A stretch of 64,000 nucleotides of DNA. Source: Larimichthys crocea (taxonomy: Eukaryota > Chordata > Actinopteri > Sciaenidae). Below the pieces are notes generated by a model. It made no database searches and was not told where the DNA came from. It worked only from the letters and a program-made list of their open reading frames with translations. A program made the position numbers and the translations under genes. Location of the stretch: contig NC_040017.1 of NCBI RefSeq assembly GCF_000972845.2, positions 24,513,606 to 24,577,605 of the forward strand, read 5' to 3'. Below, piece after piece: positions 59,101 through 64,000 of the stretch (positions within the stretch are counted from its first letter, which is position 1; each line of letters opens with the position of its first letter).

Positions 59101-61420
59101 TCAGTTATCTGCAGCCTTTCATTCACTATTATTATGACAAAAATTGGCAGACCCCTGATATACAGTATCTATTCCACTCTATAATTCTTTATGTAAATCA
59201 TCACAGAAGTGGTGTATTATACTCCATTAATGGAAACAGAGGCCAGCGATTTTATAAACACTCAGCAAACCTCTGCAGCAGCTAAAAATGCTGAATTATT
59301 TAGATACACTGTCAGCAGAGACGTTTAATACTATTGCGGCGTATTTTATTGAACCTCAGTCATTTTATTGATGCTTTCATGACCTGATTCATTCAAAAAA
59401 ACACAGCGTGTCTTTGACCCACTTTCTTTTTTTTTATAGCTGTCTGTCTGTCAGGTATTATACAGTGTCACATTGGTGAATCAGGATTGTGTTTGAAGGT
59501 CTTGCTTCTTCTTCCAGATGACTCTCCTCTCTCTCTCTCTCTCTCATCCATCAGTGCTACACCAGCCAATTCATCCACCACGGGTTCGATTCTCTGAATC
59601 AATAAACTCTCTCTGTGTTTGTGAAAATAATGGATTATTGGACTTTTAACCACGGACCGTGATGTCCTCTCATTGTCTCATGTACCGTGGGATTATGTGT
59701 CCCTTTGTGAGTCAAGCGGAATAAAATACAACACAATAAAACCTCTCATATGTTTCAAAGCCATGCCGGCAGTAACGAGCTGAGGTCAAAGCCCTCACAT
59801 GACCCTTTGCTCGGTGGGCATCCAGCCAAGGCACTGAGGGGGAGGCATCAGCTGCGTCCATCACATATGGTCACAGAAGTGTTTAATGTAGGTTATTGAT
59901 TTTTCTTTTGTTTGTGGTGTTCACAGGTGTACAACAACCATCACAGTTTGACACCAAGCTGCTCGTCTATCACCCACAGGGCATCAAAACCTCACCGCTG
60001 CACCTCATGCACCAGCATGTTTCGGCTCATTGTTTAGCTTTACAGCCTTTTGTTCACTCTCACACCTTTCATAGCGAAGAGTTCAATGAAAAGAAAACCC
60101 AAAACACACTGTACACTACTGCAAACAGCAGATGGATAGGGTGAGCAAATGAGGAGCCAGAAATATGCAGAATGAACGCTGGATGTAGACTCACCTGGTG
60201 GGCATAAACATGACGCCAAATTAATAATATGTACCTGGAATTGCTGTAACTAAGCAACTGTAACATTTAGTGACTTAAAAATTGATGCTGCGTTCATAGC
60301 TTCCACTGCCCGCCAAGTTACTGCAGGTTTACCTCTTTCTTTGCACATTCACAATAAAGTTAATTTGTAAAATTTGATTTCTTCTTTAATAAATACAGAA
60401 ACGTTGTGTGTAAATGCATGTGTGTAAATACTGATAATCTATGACTGCGTTTTTGGACAGTTGCAGCCAAACAAACATCAGCTACACATTTTTATTTCTT
60501 ATAATAAATCAAAGTTGTGCGTGCATGAACATAAATAATACACATATTATTCTTTAGATTGGGTATTTGAGTTTAAATCTGTGTGCAGATGTTGGGTTTC
60601 TGAACTTTAACGTAAACATAAGCTTGATTGTGAACATGAAACATATTCTCAAAGGTCGTAGACTTGCAGATGAAATGGAAAATTCCTGCTACTTTTTCCC
60701 GTCTCGCTGTGTTTCTTATCACAGATCCAACTGTGTTAGTCGTTTCAGACATTTCAGATTATGATTGAGTCTGATTGCCAAGCTCCTTTTCAATGCTCGG
60801 TTAAAGTCTTGAGCTGTAGCATGAAAGTCTGCATTATTAACTCATTCCCACTGTTTCACATATAATAATCCGATGCCATACAGTGACATCTTTCCTCTAC
60901 ATGCCAACATGCATTGTACAGATGTGACGGAAACATAATGCGGACATCCGACCCCTTTCAAGCTCATCCAAATAAATTCCCCCTAATACAAGCATGTGAG
61001 AATCAGCTGACCTGCAGGATTTGAAGCCTCTGTGCCGGGTGTACCGCGGGTGAGAGAGGTGAAAGTAATGTGCAAAGTGAGCGCCTAATCTGTGTGGAGA
61101 ATGTGACCCTGCTTTAAACCACACAGGGGAGTTACAAGGCCAAAGTCCTCCTGAACAATAAACGTAGTACATAAACCTTTCTTGGCTTCATGATACGGAG
61201 AGAAATTCACTGAATAAATTTAATCAGGTTAAGTAGGTTAAGCCTCTGACTTTTGCATTTCCACTTTTCTCTTTTTGATTAAATATTTCCAGCTCATATA
61301 ACAGAGGAGGAGTTTTAACCACCTATCTAGCTAACTAGCTATCTCTCTCTCTCTCTCTGCTCATATAATTGTAACCATTTATCTGAAATTATATCAATTA
61401 AATGATCTATAATATTTTAA
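56158..61420. other. Intergenic, no gene recognised
   Basis: Over 5 kb without a supported exon, containing a 42-bp tandem duplication at 56685 and short GA and GGA runs (about 58510-58535, 59525-59546). The small reading frames here lack conserved motifs. Confidence 0.5.
56685..56768. repeat. Perfect 42-bp tandem duplication
   Basis: Units 56685-56726 and 56727-56768, beginning ACATTTTAGGAGGAAATATT. Confidence 0.95.
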
Positions 61421-61424
61421 TTAA

Positions 61425-62010
61425 TTGTTTGACATTGTTGAACATACAGTTAATCACTTTCTTAAAGATAATCCAATGAAAACATTGCTACTACTCTTAC
61501 GCCTGAATGCTAATGAAGCGAATGAAGTTGTAACCAACTGCCGTTAGCTTAATTAGCTTAGCTCAAAGACTGGTAACGGACAAACTGTTTAAATTTTATC
61601 AGAAAAAAATAATTAAACATATAAATTCAGATATCTACTGTGTTTAAATTAATTCTCTGACATACAATTACCTTTTTACAGTTTAGTTAATGAAAACATT
61701 GCTACTACTCTCATGTCTGAATGCTAATGAAGCTAATAAAGCTAAAACCAACTGCCGTTAGCTTAATTAGCTTAGCTCAAAGACTGGTAACAGGGAAACT
61801 GTTTAAATTTTGTATCAGGTCAGATATCTATAATGTTTAAATGTAACGTTCGACATTGTTGGACATACAGTTAATCACTTTCTTGAAGGTAATACAATGA
61901 AAACCTTGCTACCAATCTTATATCTGAATGCTAATGAAGCCAATGAAGCTATAGGCAACAGGCATTAGCTTAATTAGCTTAGCTCAAAGACTGGAAACGG
62001 GTCAACTCTA
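61425..62010. repeat. Three-copy minisatellite, unit about 210 bp
   Basis: The marker AATGAAAAC starts at 61475, 61689 and 61896 (spacing 214 and 207). Each copy includes TGAATGCTAATGAAG, then TTAGCTTAATTAGCTTAGCT and CAAAGACTGG. Copies 1 and 3 also share ACATACAGTTAATCACTTTC at the head, which is altered in copy 2. Confidence 0.92.
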
Positions 62011-62492
62011 TCCAAAAGTGATTAAATCCTCCTACTAATACATTTTTAAAGCTTATTAATTAATGTGTCGGATCCAGTTTTGTTTAATTTGTGTGACCCA
62101 AAGTGTAAAACAATGACATATTGCCTGTTTTAAGCCACCACCAGCAGCTAACTTCATATTTACCTAACACAATAAATAAGCGTATTTCTCAAAATGTCAA
62201 ACTATTATTAAAAAAAAAGAATGTTACTTTATTTAATCGCTTAATATAAACAGAGACATTCATAATCACTCATAAATTTTATTGTAGGCATGCAGAATAT
62301 TACAAAACATGATTCCCACATTACAATCAAATATGATTTCTGCCCATTTATTTTGATTTTAAATGCCAGAAAAAATTATAAAGTAAATATTTTGAGATGT
62401 AACTCATCGTGAAGCAGGTTTATGTGATCGACAGGAGCTAGTTTGGCGTTTTTCTTTCAGCCTATCCTGCTCTACTTGCACCACGTGGCTCA

Positions 62493-64000
62493 TTAATGTC
62501 TAACACAATTCACTTTCCTGGCTTTCCTCCTCTTCTTCCTGCTAAACTGTGCCCTCACTTTCTCGATGGAGAGCTGAATCGGACTCATGACGGGACTCGC
62601 TGAGGTGGTGGTCATGGAGGTCCTCTCTTCGGTAGTGGCGACTTTGAATGGCGTGGTTGTAAATGTCATTGAGGTTTGTTCAGTTTGTTCGAGGAGGGAA
62701 ACTCCATCGCTGAGAGCAGCAGGCATGGCTTTTCTTCTTGGCTTTCTCTGCTGTCTCATTGTCTGCCTGTGTCTTTTTGTAATGACAGAAGGTGCCGCCG
62801 TGATGGCGGTAAAAAGTCTCCATTCACTGTGAGTGCGTGTCTCCTCTCTAAGCATGCTTATTGCAGCAGTTGTGGGGCTGTCCAGTCCAACGTTCGTCTC
62901 TGGAGTCGGAAGAACCAGCGGCACAATTACAGAGCTGTTGTGAAAACTTTCACTCGAAAGAGGCAACGCTGTTTTCCTCCTCCTGCTCCTCAGTCCTCTC
63001 TCCTGCGACTTTTGCCTTTTCAGAACACTAAAGGAGGAGTCCAGACCCGTAACTTGGACGTTCGCCTTCCTTCCGTAAATGTCCAGCCTGTGTGAAACCG
63101 GCTGCCTTGTGGCGGCAACCAATGGTATGGTGGCAGCCCCGGTGAGAGGAAGATTGTCTGCAAAGGAATTCTCATTGGGAGCAGCCACAATGATGGAAGC
63201 CGAGTTGTCTTTCCTCCTTTTTTTTGTCCCTTCTCTGTCTCCTCTCTCCTTTGACCTGTTCCTTTGAACCTTGGAGATTACAATGGGGGTCCCTGCGGTG
63301 CCGGCGACACGTTGCTTTTCAGCGTCGTCGCTCCCGAAGCTTTGTGACGCCGGGGTTATGGTTATGATGGCAGGGACGGAAATGTCTGTTGTGTTTAAAA
63401 CAAGCTCTTTAGAAGACAAAAGAGGAGGTTTATTCTTTCTGCCGCCCTTTCGTTGCCTTCTGGTTTTTGCTTTCTGTGGACGTATCGTGCTTCCTGTTGT
63501 AAAAAGGGTGATTTCGTCTCTGGACTCTTGTTTCTTCTGGACCGCCATAGGTGATGTAATGGAAACCGCCTCCTTATCCATAGCCGGTTCATCTTTCATG
63601 ACTTCATTGGAGGCCTCTTCTTTTCCTCCGAGCTCATATTCACTGTTACCGACTCTGTTTGTGTTTCTACTTGCCTTGTCATGTTTGTTTGACTCGCTGA
63701 TGAAGTTACTCAGACCGTTGACTTCTTCTGCTTTGTTGCCAGAGGTCAAAACAGCAGTTCCTTCCTCTATTTTAACACCTGCCTCTGCTTTCTGTTTCCT
63801 CTTCCTCCCCTTTCCCTTTCCTTTCTGCTTTTTGGTAGTCTTCTTCTTCTTCCCTGAGTTCTTCCTCTTCTTCTTCTCTGAGCTTTGCGTCTCGCTTTTA
63901 TCGGAGTCGGTATTGGAGCTCTGAGAGGTGGAGACGGTGGCAAGGACCTTGATGAAGTCCTCGGCAGCATTGACAACGTTTCTGAGGGAAGGCTCTTCAG
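62493..64000 (-). CDS. Unidentified Lys/Arg- and Ser/Thr-rich protein, C-terminal exon (continues past the window)
   Basis: One open frame runs on the minus strand from the right edge (frame entered at 63998) to a stop at 62493-62495, about 500 codons. The upstream part reads NVVNAAEDFIKVLATVS, a short helix-like segment, followed by very basic KKKRKNSGKKKKTT and a GRKRKQK run. Downstream at least five basic modules recur, each after a hydrophobic or Ser/Val/Ile stretch: KAKTRRQRKGGRKNK, RNRSKERGDREGTKKRRK, KRQKSQERGLRSRRRK, KRHRQTMRQQRKPRRK and FSRKKRRKARK. Between them are T/S/P/A-rich linkers (such as IITITP and IVPLVLP). No family was recognised. A CCTTCCCTCAG at about 63982-63992 (minus) could be the acceptor that starts this exon. 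Nuclear or matrix-binding roles are possible but not shown. The opposite strand has a 217-codon frame that is a shadow. Confidence 0.7.
   Translation of the reverse strand, partial: EEPSLRNVVNAAEDFIKVLATVSTSQSSNTDSDKSETQSSEKKKRKNSGKKKKTTKKQKGKGKGRKRKQKAEAGVKIEEGTAVLTSGNKAEEVNGLSNFISESNKHDKASRNTNRVGNSEYELGGKEEASNEVMKDEPAMDKEAVSITSPMAVQKKQESRDEITLFTTGSTIRPQKAKTRRQRKGGRKNKPPLLSSKELVLNTTDISVPAIITITPASQSFGSDDAEKQRVAGTAGTPIVISKVQRNRSKERGDREGTKKRRKDNSASIIVAAPNENSFADNLPLTGAATIPLVAATRQPVSHRLDIYGRKANVQVTGLDSSFSVLKRQKSQERGLRSRRRKTALPLSSESFHNSSVIVPLVLPTPETNVGLDSPTTAAISMLREETRTHSEWRLFTAITAAPSVITKRHRQTMRQQRKPRRKAMPAALSDGVSLLEQTEQTSMTFTTTPFKVATTEERTSMTTTSASPVMSPIQLSIEKVRAQFSRKKRRKARKVNCVRH

Noticed and set aside
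61425..62010. Spaced repeat as a CRISPR array
   Set aside because: The host is a vertebrate and the units are long, contiguous and imperfect, so it is a minisatellite.
63271..63924. 217-codon frame on the + strand
   Set aside because: It is the antisense of the Lys/Arg-rich exon; its Phe/Leu/Ser runs are just the complement of AAG/AGA-rich codons.

Overview
This is vertebrate nuclear DNA, almost certainly from a ray-finned (percomorph-like) teleost. The genes have many short exons with GT/AG introns. The intergenic DNA is AT-rich with many microsatellites. Several repeats resemble those common in fish: a tRNA-type SINE, RTE-like LINE tails, and a family beginning with a GCTGCAACTAACGATTATT-like head. 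All gene calls come from conceptual translation and remembered family sequences; no search was run. Wherever exon joins are given, the reading phase was checked across every intron.

Layout. (1) 1-3083, + strand: the last three coding exons of a gene that looks like C2CD3, a centriole elongation factor. (2) 5356-8698, +: complete ucp3-like mitochondrial uncoupling protein, 6 coding exons, 305 aa, with a TATA box about 390 bp upstream. (3) 10970-12318, -: vps37d-like ESCRT-I subunit, 4 exons, 269 aa. (4) 15243-20658, +: camkk1, Ca2+/calmodulin-dependent protein kinase kinase 1, 15 coding exons, 470 aa. (5) 20659-about 29000: a gene-poor 8 kb with a SINE inside an inverted-repeat element and a small telomere-like block. 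(6) 31831-35567, -: ywhag, 14-3-3 gamma, 2 coding exons, 247 aa, tail-to-tail with camkk1. (7) 39988-41266, +: a very short RIM-binding-protein relative with only two SH3 domains, 5 exons, 211 aa. (8) 44.8-47.1 kb: two related repeat blocks flanking a decayed carbonic anhydrase exon. (9) 47474-50385, -: ca4-like GPI-anchored carbonic anhydrase, 8 exons, 308 aa. (10) 52459-56100, +: dhrs11 short-chain dehydrogenase, 7 exons, 253 aa. (11) 62493-64000, -: a large C-terminal exon of an unidentified Lys/Arg- and Ser/Thr-rich protein that continues past the window edge.

The genes do not form a pathway. They are a syntenic block that combines neighbourhoods kept apart in human: C2CD3-UCP3 (11q13), VPS37D/YWHAG (7q11.23), and CAMKK1/TSPOAP1-like/CA4/DHRS11 (chromosome 17). 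One functional link is noteworthy: CAMKK1 carries a mode-I 14-3-3 site and its convergent neighbour encodes 14-3-3 gamma.

I found no convincing novel multi-gene system. The most unusual items are the two-SH3 mini RIM-BP gene, the unidentified basic repeat protein at the right edge, the relic ca4 duplication, and the SINE inside an inverted-repeat element.
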